This document shows, piece after piece, positions 21,994-33,196 of a stretch of DNA of 64,000 nucleotides. Numbering within the stretch: the first letter of the stretch is position 1; every line of letters begins with the position of its first letter. The DNA is from Coenobita brevimanus (taxonomy: Eukaryota > Arthropoda > Malacostraca > Decapoda > Coenobitidae). A program made the position numbers and the translations under genes. Under the pieces are notes generated by a model. The model was not told the origin of the DNA. It searched no databases and saw only the letters and a program-made list of their open reading frames with translations. The stretch spans positions 42,358,213-42,422,212 of the forward strand of contig CM064669.1 in NCBI GenBank assembly GCA_032717465.1, read 5' to 3'.

Positions 21994-23345
21994 TTAACCC
22001 CTTCAGTCCGATGATATATGACAGTATTTTATGCTCTTTCTATTGGAGGGGGATAACTTTGACACCTGTAGTTGCAAAAGTCTTTTCCCAAATCTTGTTG
22101 AACAGAATAGAGCCAGTAACTGATAAAATTTTAAGAGAAGAACAAGCAGGATTTAGAAAGGGTCGAGGTTGTAATGATCAATTTTTTTTTTGTAAGGCAT
22201 CTAATGCAACAAGCTAATGAGATGAAAATGCCACTTAGTATGTGTTTTGTGGATTTTGAAAAGGCGTTTGATAGTGTTTCACGTGGAGCTATGTTGAAAA
22301 TTATGAGATTCTATGGTATACCAAAAAAAGTTTGTAAATATTATTAGGAGCCTGCATGAAGGTACTTTTTGTAAGATAATGGTGGATGGTTCTTTGAGTG
22401 ATCCATTTGAAGTTAGGTCAGAAGTGATTCAAGGAGGAGTTCTTTCGCCTTTGCTGTTAATTTTGGTTATGGATTATGTTATGAGAAAGGTTGTAAGAAG
22501 AACAGGTGCAGGAATTAACTGGCAAGAAAATATGAGGCTGATGGAGTTGGACTATGCTGATGATATATACAGGTATTGTACTGATTTGCGCAACTATTTA
22601 CGAGATGCAGAGGGTGCTTGATTGTCTGGTGGAGGAAGGAGAAAAAGTTGGATTGGTAGTAAATTGCGGTAAGACTGATAATATTAATATGAACGTGGAG
22701 AACCAAATCGATTGTGTAACTGGAAATAATGTGGTGAGGAATGTAGAAAATTTTAAATATCTGGGAACGATTGTATCATCTATTGAATGATTAAACAATG
22801 AAATTGAGGAGAGGATTAGACAAGCTTGGCGAGCTGTTGGAATGTTGAAATCTGTTTGGAATAATAACCTGCTTTCCGTGCTTACTAATGTAAAAATTTA
22901 CAAGTCCATGGTTAGACCAATTTTAATTTATGGGCATGAGTCATGGAACAGTACAATAGAAACAGATCAGAAAGTATTAGGATTTGAGAATAAAATACTG
23001 AGAAGGATTCTCGGGGTAAAATGGCAGGACAGAGAGAGTTACAAACGAAAGAGTAAGGGATATTATGAGAGTGGAACCAGTTGATGAATATGTGAGACTG
23101 TCTCGCTGGAAATGGCTGGGGCACATGTATAGAAAAGAAGGCAGATTAATACAGGATGTGCCAGAGTGGACTGCTAGCGGAAGAAGAGGCAGATGTAGGC
23201 CGAGGGAAACCTGGTTGAGGACAAAGAAAAGAGAAGCGGGAGAGGAGTGTTGGTGGGACCTGAAGGAGATGGCAAGAGACAAATATTAGTGGAGAGAGTT
23301 CATCGAGGCCCTTTGCATCCCGTGGAATGCTACAGGAAATGATTG
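21994..23345 (+). pseudogene. RTE-like LINE reverse transcriptase relic, 5'-truncated
   Basis: Plus-strand RT without its endonuclease. Motifs in order: RGITLTPVVAKVFSQILLNRI-type fingers near 22,047; EEQAGFRKGRGCNDQ; FVDFEKAFDSV; QGGVLSPLL; LDYADDIYRY with the catalytic Asp pair intact; FKYLGTIVSS; MVRPILIYGHESW; RRILGVKWQDR; and RWKWLGHMYRKEG. Frame shifts occur at a T-run (~22,185), an A-run (~22,322) and ~22,620. The 5' junction lies inside a TTAA/CCCTTCAG element at ~21,994-22,045, and the 3' end runs into a TA array at 23,356. The second copy (54,651-55,985) keeps one 216-codon frame through the palm. Confidence 0.88.
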
Positions 23346-23353
23346 ACTAACTG

Positions 23354-23712
<359 letters not shown>

Positions 23713-23713
<1 letters not shown>

Positions 23714-23815
23714 CCAGATGCCACAATCCTGTAAGGGGTGGCCATTTGACTTTGAGGAATTTGTTTTACGGGGAGGGGCACTAACCCTCCACCAACCCAC
23801 TTGTTGACATGTAGA
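23713..23815 (-). mobile_element. LINE 3'-end fragment (RTE-like family)
   Basis: ATTGCCAGATGCCACAATCC followed by GTAAGGGGTGGCCA matches the 3' end of the element at 25,812. A TA run abuts the presumed 3' terminus. No coding part. Confidence 0.6.
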
Positions 23816-23917
23816 AAGCACGTATGGTTTGGTTATATGGTTACCACCCAGCGCTGTAAATGGTTTCTTGGCTTACAGGAAACCATTTGGCTTGTCACTC
23901 AATGTAAAGCCACCTGT

Positions 23918-23920
<3 letters not shown>

Positions 23921-23991
<71 letters not shown>
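23921..23991. repeat. (TA)n microsatellite
   Basis: Pure TA run of about 35 units. A 148-codon plus-strand frame (23,801-24,247) spans it through a poly-(Ile-Tyr) stretch. The frame is nearly identical in the second copy, but I see no coding signature. Confidence 0.95.
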
Positions 23992-23994
<3 letters not shown>

Positions 23995-24393
23995 GACCTG
24001 TGCTACACAGGAATGTAATGTAACTGGACCCTCAAAGAACGCAACTGAAGAACCCTGCCATATAGTTTATCCCCAAAGTTGGAAAAATACCTTTGTCTTC
24101 TCTGCTGGGAAACAAGCCCCGAGCCGTAAAATTGAAAATTACGGAATTCCGAAAACTTCCTTAAAACAACTGAAAATTCGGCTACCAGAAGCATTGGAAA
24201 ACGTGCACAGTCAAACCACATGTCTTGGTGTGTGTGGACGAAGCTAATGAAAGGGAAATAAAGACAGGTTTATGAAGCAAGCAATAACGAATTTTTGTAC
24301 CAAGTTCATTAATCCCTTCAGTCCGGTGACGTGTTTATTATTTTGTTCTTTCCAGCAGGTGGACGGTAATACAGTGGAGAAACAATGTGAGAG

Positions 24394-24396
<3 letters not shown>

Positions 24397-24471
<75 letters not shown>

Positions 24472-24520
24472 CGTGTGCGCGCGCGCGCTTTATTCTCTCT
24501 CTCTCTCTCTCTCTCTCCAT
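24397..24520. repeat. Compound (GT)n-(GC)n-(CT)n microsatellite
   Basis: About 75 bases of GT pass through GTGCGTGCG to a GCGCGCGC patch (~24,466-24,488) and then CT repeats. Alternating purine-pyrimidine over about 90 bases is a potential Z-DNA-forming stretch. Confidence 0.95.
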
Positions 24521-25547
24521 CCACAGCCCACTCCCACTTGACTTTCATATTCAGCAAAGGCGCTACCCAGTTTTCCGGGTTTGCGTGGATCAAGGAAGCG
24601 GAGGGACAAAATATGTTTGCTGGAGACTGACGGGCAACACCTCATTCTGAATACCGAACCTGGAAATTCAGATCCATTTTCCTCTGAGCTTCTGAGTGAT
24701 TGGTTATACCCATTGTAGTGATGGTGGTGATATGCGGAAAGGCAAGGAGAAAAGAGAATAAAGGTGAAATGGAGAAGAGAATAATTTATAACAATGTCTA
24801 TCAAAATATTAATCTACTTTTCTATGAGGTCCATGGTGAATGACTAGATTGATGGCGGGGACAGAGGTCAGAGAAAAGGGGTAGAGGTGAAAATGGAACA
24901 AAACAGAGGAAAGGAGAGGCGACAAAACAAGAGGAACGAAAAGATCGTATTCTGGATTAGATATCTAGATCCACGATGGCAGTATATTGATCAGAGGAGA
25001 GACCGGAGTTGAAAATGAAAGGAGAAAATGAGGAGAAGGAGGGGGCATAAGAAGTGAGGAAAGGGAGCTCATATTACTGTATGGGATATTTAGATCCATG
25101 CCGAGATTCATAGTGAGCAGCTAGACTGACGGCAGTGGTAGTGGTCAATGGTAGGACGACGAGGAGAAGAGAGGAGAGGAGAGACAAGGGAAAAGATGAG
25201 GAACGGAAATGTCAGGAGGAAAACTGTTATTTCGACTGAGTATTTAGATGGGTTTTTCTCAGACTTCTTGAATATGTGGTTAGAGAAAAGGCAGTAGAGG
25301 AAGAAGATGAAATGACAAGAGAATCAAAAGACAAGGGATGAATGAAAGACAATGCATTTGGAAAATTGGATTAATTCTCCCTGAAGTCCATGGTGACTGG
25401 CTAGAGAGACGGCTGTGGTGAAGGTCAGTGGAGAGGAGAGGAGAGAAGCGGAAAGAAGGCAAAAGAACAGAAAGAATGAGAGCAGATGAAACATTTCTGT
25501 TCGGATATCAGATTTTCTCTTGTGATGCTGAGTGAATTTCTAGACTG

Positions 25548-25548
<1 letters not shown>

Positions 25549-25594
<46 letters not shown>
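25549..25594. repeat. (GA)n microsatellite
   Basis: GA run with one AAAG interruption, just beyond the tRNA-like segment. Confidence 0.95.
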
Positions 25595-25595
<1 letters not shown>

Positions 25596-25597
25596 AT

Positions 25598-25735
25598 TAT
25601 ACTGAAGCCAATTACCTACGATCCAGATCATTGCCATTAATATTTCCCCTAAATGCACAGGGATTCCAACCAGCGATTTCATGATTACCGGCGCAGTATT
25701 ATAATCACTCGGCCACACCTGCTTCATAAGTTTCT
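25598..25735 (-). mobile_element. tRNA-derived SINE-like segment (Ser/Leu-like head)
   Basis: On the minus strand a tRNA-like head has box A-like TGGCCGAGTGAT (plus 25,704-25,715) and box B-like GGTTGGAATCC (plus 25,661-25,671, one mismatch to GGTTCGAATCC). The GTGGCCGAGTG start recalls a serine or leucine tRNA. The changed box B and poor cloverleaf argue against a working tRNA gene. The GA microsatellite sits where a SINE tail would be. Confidence 0.6.
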
Positions 25736-25795
25736 AATTATGATAGTGAGTAGCAGTCAGAGAAGCAATTAACCAGGCAGTTCACTTGTGATTCT

Positions 25796-26530
25796 ATCTA
25801 TCTATCTATTGCCAGACGTCTTAATCCCGTAAGGCGTGGCCACAAGCAACTCGTCTCCATGTCGCCCTGTCCCCCGCCATTTCACTGCCCAGATCCCAGC
25901 TTACACAGCCTTCTCTCATATACTTCTCCATTCCATCCCTCCATCTTATCCTTGGCCTCCCCCTCCTTATCCCCTCCCCTCCACCTCACTCACATACACT
26001 CTTCTCGTCAGTCTCTCGCTCTCTATCCTCTCCACATGGCCAAACCACCTCGATGTGTTTCTCATAATGCTTCTTATCACATCCATATACACACCACAAC
26101 GCTCAATCACTTCCTCATTTGTCAGTCTGTCTGTCCACATGACTCCACATGCTCCTCTCAAATAACTCATTTTCACTGCTCTCACTCCTGACTTCTGTCC
26201 CTCCAACAAGGTTCAAGCTTCATTTCCATACGTTAGAGTTGGTATTACATACTGTCATATAGTAACTTTTTCACTTCCATGCTCACTTCCGTGTTCCTTA
26301 TCACTGCTTTCAAAGAACCAGCAACCTTTCTTCCTTGTTGTACCCTTTCAAGCACTTCACTCTCTGAACTTCCATCCTTACTCATCACACTACTCAAGTA
26401 CTTAATCGCACTCACATTTTCCATTTCCTCCTCATCCAGCCTCACTGCACATTCACTGACTTCATTTCTCTCGAAGACCATACCTGTACTCATAATTACA
26501 TTCACCTTTATATTCCGTTTCTTACACCGA
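25796..26530 (-). pseudogene. RTE-like LINE relic: RT C-terminus and 3' end
   Basis: Minus-strand relic. Frames include ECAVRLDEEEMENVSAIKYL, VQQGRKVAGSLKAVIRN and EVKKLLYDSM (to ~26,245). After a break come LRGACGVMWTDRLTNEE, NTSRWFGHVERIESERLTRR and an RGRPRIRWRDG-type segment. These match the C-terminal part of RTE/I-like reverse transcriptases. The element ends in a 3' UTR whose plus-strand reading is ATTGCCAGACGTCTTAATCC, followed by a TATC-repeat tail (25,796-25,811). The palm with the catalytic Asp pair is missing. Confidence 0.85.
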
Positions 26531-26596
26531 AAAATATTAATGAAACTAGACTCAGTGCACACACAGTGTTGTGAAAAGCAACCTTTATTTACGACA

Positions 26597-26629
26597 CACG
26601 ATTCTCTCTCTCTCTCTCTCCCTTTGTCC

Positions 26630-26709
<80 letters not shown>
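26597..26709. repeat. (CT)n-spacer-(GA)n self-complementary microsatellite
   Basis: About 20 bases of CT, an 18-base spacer, then about 75 bases of GA with one AC change. The CT and GA runs are reverse complements, so one strand can fold into a long hairpin. The second copy (59,237-59,348) has longer runs. Confidence 0.95.
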
Positions 26710-26711
<2 letters not shown>

Positions 26712-26817
26712 CTATCTGTATTCTATTGCTCCTACTAACAGTCGATTTTAAACAGCTGAAAAATAAACTTGGAAGAATTACTGAGGGAAGTAGGCTAGCT
26801 ATTACCTCCTGTCTGAA

Positions 26818-26965
26818 AAGTCTATCCTTTGCTGAATAAGATTGTCTGGAGACTGCAAGAATGTATATAAAAGACGTTCTCGTTCTGATCGATGTAATGA
26901 CAGTTTCAATCCCTCGCACTACGAAAGGTGTCCCGAAACTGAATAAAACCGTCTGACGGTAGCAA
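26818..26965 (-). repeat. Two TTAA/CCCTTCAG family fragments
   Basis: Two adjacent partial copies, recognised by GCTGAATAAGATTGTCTGGA...GCAAGAATG and ACTGAATAAAACCGTCTGAC...GCAAGAAC. The outer ends are lost. Confidence 0.55.
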
Positions 26966-27176
26966 GAACAACAAGAAAAAGACAAAGACGCCCCAGTATT
27001 AAAGAATCATGTACACTGTCTCTAGGCTTTGTATCACAGGGATCACTGATACCAAGTGTTGTGGATTTTAGACATCTCATGGTCATATTTACTACTGGAT
27101 TTTATTCCAGTTAACATCAAGCGATTTTATTAAGCTGATAGTAAATACAGGTGCCTGGGTGTGTTAGTATTGCTAC

Positions 27177-27300
27177 CATTAACCCTTTCATGCCTAGGAC
27201 AACTCTACCCTATAGTAATCTATTTCAGTTTACGCTAGATGATTTTATTTAGCCGAGGGCGAGTCACAGGAGCCTTCAGTTTTATATCACTTCTGAAGTT
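27177..27300 (+). repeat. TTAA/CCCTTCAG MITE-like fragment
   Basis: Starts ATTAACCCTTTCATGCC and holds the GATGATTTTATTTAGCCGAGG signature. The 3' end is decayed. Confidence 0.5.
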
Positions 27301-27850
27301 TCGTATTTCACGAGATTTTACGCTTCGGTATATCACGGATTTGGCAGTTCTTAACAAGGTCGGTACGTCTCGGGACATTATTGAGAACTATGGATAGACC
27401 TTCATATTTCAAGAGATTTCATGGTGCGGCAACTTGCAGATTTGTGAGTTCTTTTGAAGCATTGTATTTCAAGAAACATTATGGTACGCATTACATAGGT
27501 CTTGGTATTTTCTGGGACTTACAGTCGCTTCCACATATGATCTGTCTGCATCTCAACGAAAAGAATCACTGAGATGACAGGCTTCACTAGGTGGGTATGA
27601 AGCTGATAATGGATTCCTTGGCAACAATTTTAATACTGTTTACGTTAATGGTTCGTCAGCTCGACAGCATTATCTTCAGAGGTGATTGTGGAAGCGGAAA
27701 CTGGCAAAACATTCATTGGCTTATGTCATAAACTGCAGCTACTGCGGAAAGTGCCTGCAGTCCTTCAGTCCGAGGACCTACTTTTGACATTATTCCCATA
27801 AAACTTTATTTTTATTATTCAACTTTAGGAGGAAATGGTAAAAGAAAAGG

Positions 27851-28066
27851 CAGTTATTGAAAGTTATACCCAATCCCCTTCAGATCGAGATGTTACTCCA
27901 GAGTTAAATAAAATTATCTGCACGTCGCAAGAATAAGCAAAATGTACAGCATATCATCGGCAGTTATTGAAAGTTATACCCAATCCCCTTCAGATCGAGA
28001 TGTTACTCCAGAGTTAAATAAAATTATTTGCACGTCGCAAGAATAAGCAATACAGCATATCATCGG
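27851..28066 (+). repeat. 110-bp direct duplication of a TTAA/CCCTTCAG fragment
   Basis: 27,851-27,960 is repeated at 27,961-28,066 with one substitution and a 4-base deletion. The unit contains CCCCTTCAGATCGAGATG and AATAAAATTATCTGC. The second copy of the 20-kb block has a single unit (~60,489-60,594). Confidence 0.93.
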
Positions 28067-28162
28067 ATTGCAGGGGTTAGTTATATTATGATACATGTCT
28101 CAATCGTGATGGAGGGGTTATCATATAATCACAATTACCAACAAAAACTGAGAATTTAACCC

Positions 28163-28260
28163 TTAACCCCTTTAATGTGGAACACTTCCATTTTGTTTTT
28201 GATATCTCTAGATGTTTACATTATTTGGCTGAGGACACACTTGTCGAACCGGAGGGGTTA
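28163..28260 (+). repeat. TTAA/CCCCTT MITE-like element
   Basis: A 98-bp unit starting TTAACCCCTTTAATGTGG and ending CCGGAGGGGTTAG, with short inverted ends and an interior like the family (TTATTTGGCTGAGG). Confidence 0.6.
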
Positions 28261-28849
28261 GATACAGCCTTTATTTACCTCTTCGCGATAACACATCTTC
28301 CATGTTGCATAAAATCGTCCAGTGGTGGCCTGAGCAACCCTCTGAATCCCACCACCTGCAGCTGTAGTTTACTGTCACTACACCCAAAAGATTATAACTC
28401 TGGAAAAAACAAGGATTTGTTGGGACGGGGTTAGAAAGTCTCCATTTAGCTCTTTACAACCTATGTCCCTCCCACATCTGAATGAAATCGTTTGGCTATA
28501 GTAAGAATATATTGTAATTAAAAATAAGTCATCGGTTATTGAGATGAAGCAAAAAAGAAAAAAGTATTGGAGTTAAAACCTCGGGACACGACTTAGCTCT
28601 TATTACTCTGGCTAGCGCTGGACGATTTTACTCGCACCTCAGAAATTCCCGGAATTTCTTGGTTAACAATAAGAAAAAAACAGAAATGCAACACTTCAAA
28701 AAGTAGCAAAGTCAAGAATAGGAAAAAAAAAGTCAATTTTTGAAAACAAAAATGAACCAGAGTCATACGGTGATGTTTCGAAGGAGGAAAAGCTATGGAA
28801 ACCAGGAGAATGGAAAGAATCTAGTTCAAGGTGTACAGTATAACCCCCC

Positions 28850-28952
<103 letters not shown>

Positions 28953-29219
28953 CAGAAATTCTTGCTTACACAGGAACCACTGTGTAAAGAAAACTCGACT
29001 CTGGAAACTCAAACACGAAACAACTGAGGAACAACAAGCGATTTTTCAACTCCAGTGGGGCTTGTGTGTGAGCAGGTTGGCTTATAGTTCAGTCCGAAGC
29101 AAAAGCTCTTCTGCTGCTCACTTTTCTTTGCTGGTTAATATTATAAAGCCGATTTACATGATTCTTTGTAACTGATGATCATCAATCAATCATGCGCAAA
29201 AAGGGCAAAGAGAAAAGGA

Positions 29220-29535
29220 AAACTAGTATGAACGGAGAGAGGAGAGGGAAAAGAAAAACTAGAGTGTGCAAGGAGAGGAAAGAGAAGGAAAACTAGTATG
29301 TGTAGGGAGGGAAAAGAGAGAAGGAAAAGTAGTATGTGCAGAGAGAGGAAAGAGAAGGAAAACTAGTATTTGCAGAGAGGAATGAGAGAAGGAAAACTAG
29401 TATGTGCACTGAGAGGAAAGAGTGAAGGCAAACTAGTATGTGCAGGGAAAGGAAAGAGAGAAGGAAAACTAGTATGTGCAGAGAGAGGGAAGAAAAAGAA
29501 AACTAGAATGTGGAGAGACAAGAAAGAGAGAAGGA
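29220..29535. repeat. ~36-bp minisatellite, ~9 units
   Basis: Units of the type ACTAGTATGTGCAGAGAG + GGAAAGAGAGAAGGAAA, 34-38 bases long. In the stretch where units are 36 bases a plus-strand frame (29,370-29,582) reads as a 12-residue EGKLVCA-type repeat. I treat this as fortuitous. The second copy (61,707-62,020) is almost identical. Confidence 0.88.
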
Positions 29536-29727
29536 AAGGAGGTGATATAATATGTGAACTATTGTCTCCTATTACACATTAGTCGACAAGGGAAGAAGAA
29601 AGCTGTCTAGGAGGAAATAAAGATTGCTGTTGGCTAATACAGCGAAGCCGACAGTGACTTACAGCTGCAAGATGGACAACGCCTCAAGCAAAGAAATTAC
29701 AAGGAACAGCGATGGGGATTCATTACC

Positions 29728-29796
<69 letters not shown>

Positions 29797-29811
29797 CGCC
29801 ACGTAACTTCC

Positions 29812-29866
<55 letters not shown>

Positions 29867-30132
29867 CAGCCCACTCTCACTTTCATATTCAGCAGAAGCG
29901 CTACTCAGTTTTCCCAATTTGCGTGGATCAAGGAAGTGGAGGAACAGATTTCGTTGGCCGGAGACTGACGGGCAATACCTGGTTCTGAATACCCAGCCTC
30001 GACGTTTACACCTATTATTGTTTGAGGTCCTGAGTGGCAGGGTGGATGGCAGTGATGGTGGTGGTGAGGGAGATGAGAAAAACACAAAGATGGCAAAATG
30101 AACAGAAGAGCTTACAATATTCTATCAACCTA

Positions 30133-30245
30133 AGGACGGAGTCCTTAATCCCGTGAGGGGTGGGCCACAAACAAATTGCCTTGATGTCGCACTGCCCCCT
30201 GCCATTACGCTGCCCTCCTCACAGCTCACACCCCTTTCCTTCATA
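30133..30245 (-). mobile_element. LINE 3'-end fragment (RTE-like family)
   Basis: CCTTAATCCCGTGAGGGGTG, then GCCACAAACAAATTGCC and CTGCCCCCTGCCATTACGCT, matches the 3' end seen at 25,812. It interrupts paralogous block 2. Confidence 0.65.
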
Positions 30246-30435
30246 TTGCGCATGAAAATTAGATTCAACTTTCTATAAGATCCAGCATGAATGGCTAAAC
30301 TGATGGCAATGGTAGTGGTCAGATGAATGGAGAGGAGAGATGGAAAGCGAAGAGAAATGCGAGAGGCGATATGAGGAGATGAAAGAAAAGCTCCTTTTAT
30401 TGCGTTAGATATTAGGATATTGCTATTCTTACTAC

Positions 30436-30495
30436 GACCACTACTACTACTACTACCACCACCATTATTACTACTACTACTACTAGTATTACTAT
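30436..30495. repeat. (CTA)n imperfect trinucleotide repeat
   Basis: ACTACTACT and ACCACC units with interruptions. Confidence 0.9.
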
Positions 30496-30904
30496 CTGAG
30501 GTTCAAAGCGAATGGCAAGACTGACTACAGCAGTAATGGTCTGTGGCAGGAGAAGAGTTCAGGAAAGAAGAAATATGAGAAACGGAAATGTGAAGAGACA
30601 TGAGTTCACACTATTACAGCTGGGCATTTAAATCCGTTTTTCTTTGACATCATGACTAAGTAGTTAGAGAAGAGGCAGTGGTTGGAAAAGAAATGAAAAG
30701 AGAATTACAAGAAAAGAAAAGTGCGAATGACATTACATTTGGCAGTTTAGATCCATTTTTCCCTTGGGGCTCTTGGTGTGCGGCAAAAGGATTTAGGTCA
30801 CTGGAGAGGAGTGCAGACAAGAGAACAAACACTGAGAAGCGATGATGTATCCTACTTTGGTATTATAAATCCATTTTTCTTGGGATTTTTGTGCTAGGCT
30901 GCAC

Positions 30905-30955
<51 letters not shown>

Positions 30956-31399
30956 TTTATGGTACCAGTACTGCATCAGACCAATTAAAGATTTCCATTA
31001 GTACCAGCTCAGAACTATGGTCACTCGGCCACTTCTGGTTATGGAAGTGAGTAGCAATTAAAATATGTAATTATTCTGGCAGATTACTTGTGATTCATGG
31101 AGAAAAATTTGTCACTGGAGTCAGTTATGCACACAGTATTGCCAGAAGCAAGCTAAGTCCACGATGTTCTCTCTCTCTCTCTCTCTCTAGGGAACTCCTG
31201 CTCGCCCACAACTTTTATTTTACCTACAGTTGGACTTATGCATTTTTGATGTGCAGGTCCACCAGAACCTGCATATTTGTGTTTTTTATCCCTTCAGCTA
31301 CTGGGCCGTCTTTTTATATTTATTTTTCGAACCGTGCAAGATCTGTACACCTTGGTCCACAGGCCCTGGCTAACTACACAAGGAAAAGTTGGCTATGAT

Positions 31400-31561
31400 A
31401 CAGTTACACGTTCACTTTACAGAAGCTTTGTAGTACCAACAGTTGACAGTGGCACAGCTACATGTGCAGTTTACATAAGCCTTGCACTACTAACTGCTGG
31501 CTGTGACACAGCTAAACATACAGTCTACAAAAGCTTTACACTACCAACAGTCGGAGGTGTT
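31400..31561 (+). repeat. 54-bp degenerate tandem repeat, 3 units
   Basis: Three units of 54 bases aligned on ACAGTTACACGTTCA / ACAGCTACATGTGCA / ACAGCTAAACATACA. The period is 18 codons and a plus-strand frame (31,277-31,741, 154 codons) stays open through it, giving an 18-residue repeat with divergent residues. No known domain. The second copy starts at 63,873 and runs off the window. Confidence 0.8.
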
Positions 31562-31876
31562 CATTGGGTGAGCAACGCTGGCTGGGACTCTGGTTCAGTA
31601 AGGGGCAGGCACAGGGGGGGAGCACAAACTGACCAGTGTACAATCAGCATCAAGGTCCTGTTGCCTTTCCTGTTTTTCTCTCCACGGATTGTTGCAATCT
31701 GTGGTGAATCCGCATCAGCTGACCCTGATGGCTTTATTTAGCTATAGATCTGTCATCAGCGTCGCCTGCTGGGGATTCATCATACCGGTTTTCAAGGTTC
31801 CTGGAAGGACGCGGTATGAGAGGCGGCAGGACTTCTGATGCTGACTATACATTCCCTCAAACATCAGCATGTCGGC

Positions 31877-32068
31877 TTCAACCCTTCACTACCAAATGTC
31901 TCTCTTCAAGTCATTTGTCTGTAAAAGAATGAAACAAATTGTCATCGTAGTGAAGAAAATGGTGGGCAGTGATTCTAGACCTTCACTTAGAGGGTCTTCC
32001 AAAACTGAACGTAATACTTCAGTGGTATCAAGACTAAAATTCAAAGCATCATAGCAGTGAAGGGGTAA
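31877..32068. repeat. TTAA/CCCTTCAG-family composite
   Basis: Starts TTCAACCCTTCACTACC and ends CATAGCAGTGAAGGGGTAAA. It is longer (192 bp) than the ~100-bp elements, and an internal TAGTGAAGAAAATGG suggests two units side by side. Confidence 0.5.
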
Positions 32069-32494
32069 AGCCATTCACACACTAATTATAACTTCCTGCT
32101 GTTATAGTCTGGTGGTTTCACGAACACAGTACAAAACATCATCGTGGTAAAGAGGTTAAGATATCATGCACACTGAGTACTCAATATAATAACCACTTCC
32201 TGATGCATCTTGCTGTTTATGCTAAGTTCGGTGCCTTCATAAAGTATGCATAGCTGGAGACCCACATCCCCCTTGACGACCCTTACTATGGCCAGTTTGT
32301 TTTCACCTAACGGAACTGGACCACTCCCACAGCTGGAATACTAAGTAGTGGCTGAATGAAATTCGACGTTTAAACAGTCGTTCTTCAAACTGTCTTTTCT
32401 TCATTTCGATTCGCTCGTGTCGTGCTTAACTGTTTTTGTCCATAATTATCTAGGTATGCGTGGGCTTCTATACTGTAAAGCTAATTTTAATTAC

Positions 32495-32765
32495 GTTTCT
32501 AATGACCATTAAATCATCTCCATAGGTCAGTTATTTACAATGTCTAATGTAAACCAAACATTCTCTTTAACACAATCATCAATTCTTTTAATCGGCAGCA
32601 AATCAGCTTCGTAGCTCAATATTTAAGGTTTGTAATGAACAGCAAATCATCTATTGTGCAGTAATTATTTCATTAATGAGCACCACCTCTAATTATTAAC
32701 ACTCTCAAATGAGCACCAAACCATCTTTAGCGCAATCATTGACAGAGTTTCTAATGAGCACTTAT
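32495..32765. repeat. Very degenerate ~45-bp tandem array
   Basis: About six or seven units beginning TCTAATGAGCACCAAA or TAATGAACAGCAAATCATC, followed by CTTTAGCGCAATCATT-like sequence. Unit length varies from ~33 to 47. Flanks show nothing recognisable. Confidence 0.6.
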
Positions 32766-33017
32766 CACCCCTCAAGGAAATTATTATTAACAGTTCTCGC
32801 GAAAGAAATAATCAAATGGCGCCATCGCACTGATGGGTCATATGTAGGTTATGACAAAGTTAAAATAAATATAAAATACGCTATTTTACTGGAGGCAATG
32901 GCTTCATGTAGACTGTATGATTACACAGTGATACAGATGAAGTGAGTCGACACAGAGGATGCACTTTGACATATACCCTCATCCCCGAGGCCCTTGACGC
33001 AATACAACACGAGACAA

Positions 33018-33196
33018 CCCAGCTTTCCACCACAACCACCATCACTGTCTCCCTCCACCACAACCCAGCTATCACAGCCATCATCATTGTCTCTCTCCAC
33101 CACAACCCAGCTCTCCATCACAACCACCATCACTGTCTCTCTCCACCACAACCCAGCTCTCCATCACAACCACCATCACTCTCTCTCTCTCCACCA
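33018..33196. repeat. ~46-bp minisatellite, ~4 units
   Basis: CCCAGCTCTCCATCACAACC followed by ACCATCACTGTCTCTCTCCA repeats about four times. It is embedded in a larger CA/CCA-rich region. Thr/Ser/His-rich frames are compositional. Confidence 0.85.

Larger units (their letters stand above)
24380..25760. repeat. Paralogous ~1.4-kb block, unit 1
   Basis: Diverged relative of 29,716-31,060. Both run in the same order: GT run, GC-alternating patch, CT run, then CCACAGCCCACT, TTTCATATTCAGCA and GCGTGGATCAAGGAAG. Purine-rich DNA with several ATCCA-type motifs follows, then a GA run, a CACTCGGCCAC tRNA-like segment and GTGAGTAGCA. The shared order implies an old local duplication. Confidence 0.75.
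29716..31060. repeat. Paralogous ~1.4-kb block, unit 2
   Basis: Same order of motifs as 24,380-25,760, with a short LINE 3'-end fragment added at 30,133. It begins with a GT-GC-CT compound microsatellite (29,729-29,863) and ends after a GA run (30,908-30,951) and a decayed CACTCGGCCAC tRNA-like segment (~31,021-31,032). Confidence 0.72.

Noticed and set aside
23801..24247. 148-codon frame conserved in both block copies as a gene
   Set aside because: The copies are nearly identical overall, so conservation is uninformative. The frame runs through a TA microsatellite and has no recognisable domain.
25598..25735. Functional serine or leucine tRNA gene
   Set aside because: Box B has a changed conserved C, the cloverleaf is poor, and it sits next to a GA run in a repeated block. 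It is better explained as a SINE or tRNA-derived relic.
29220..29535. CRISPR-like array
   Set aside because: Repeats run head to tail with no unique spacers and drifting units. It is a eukaryotic minisatellite.
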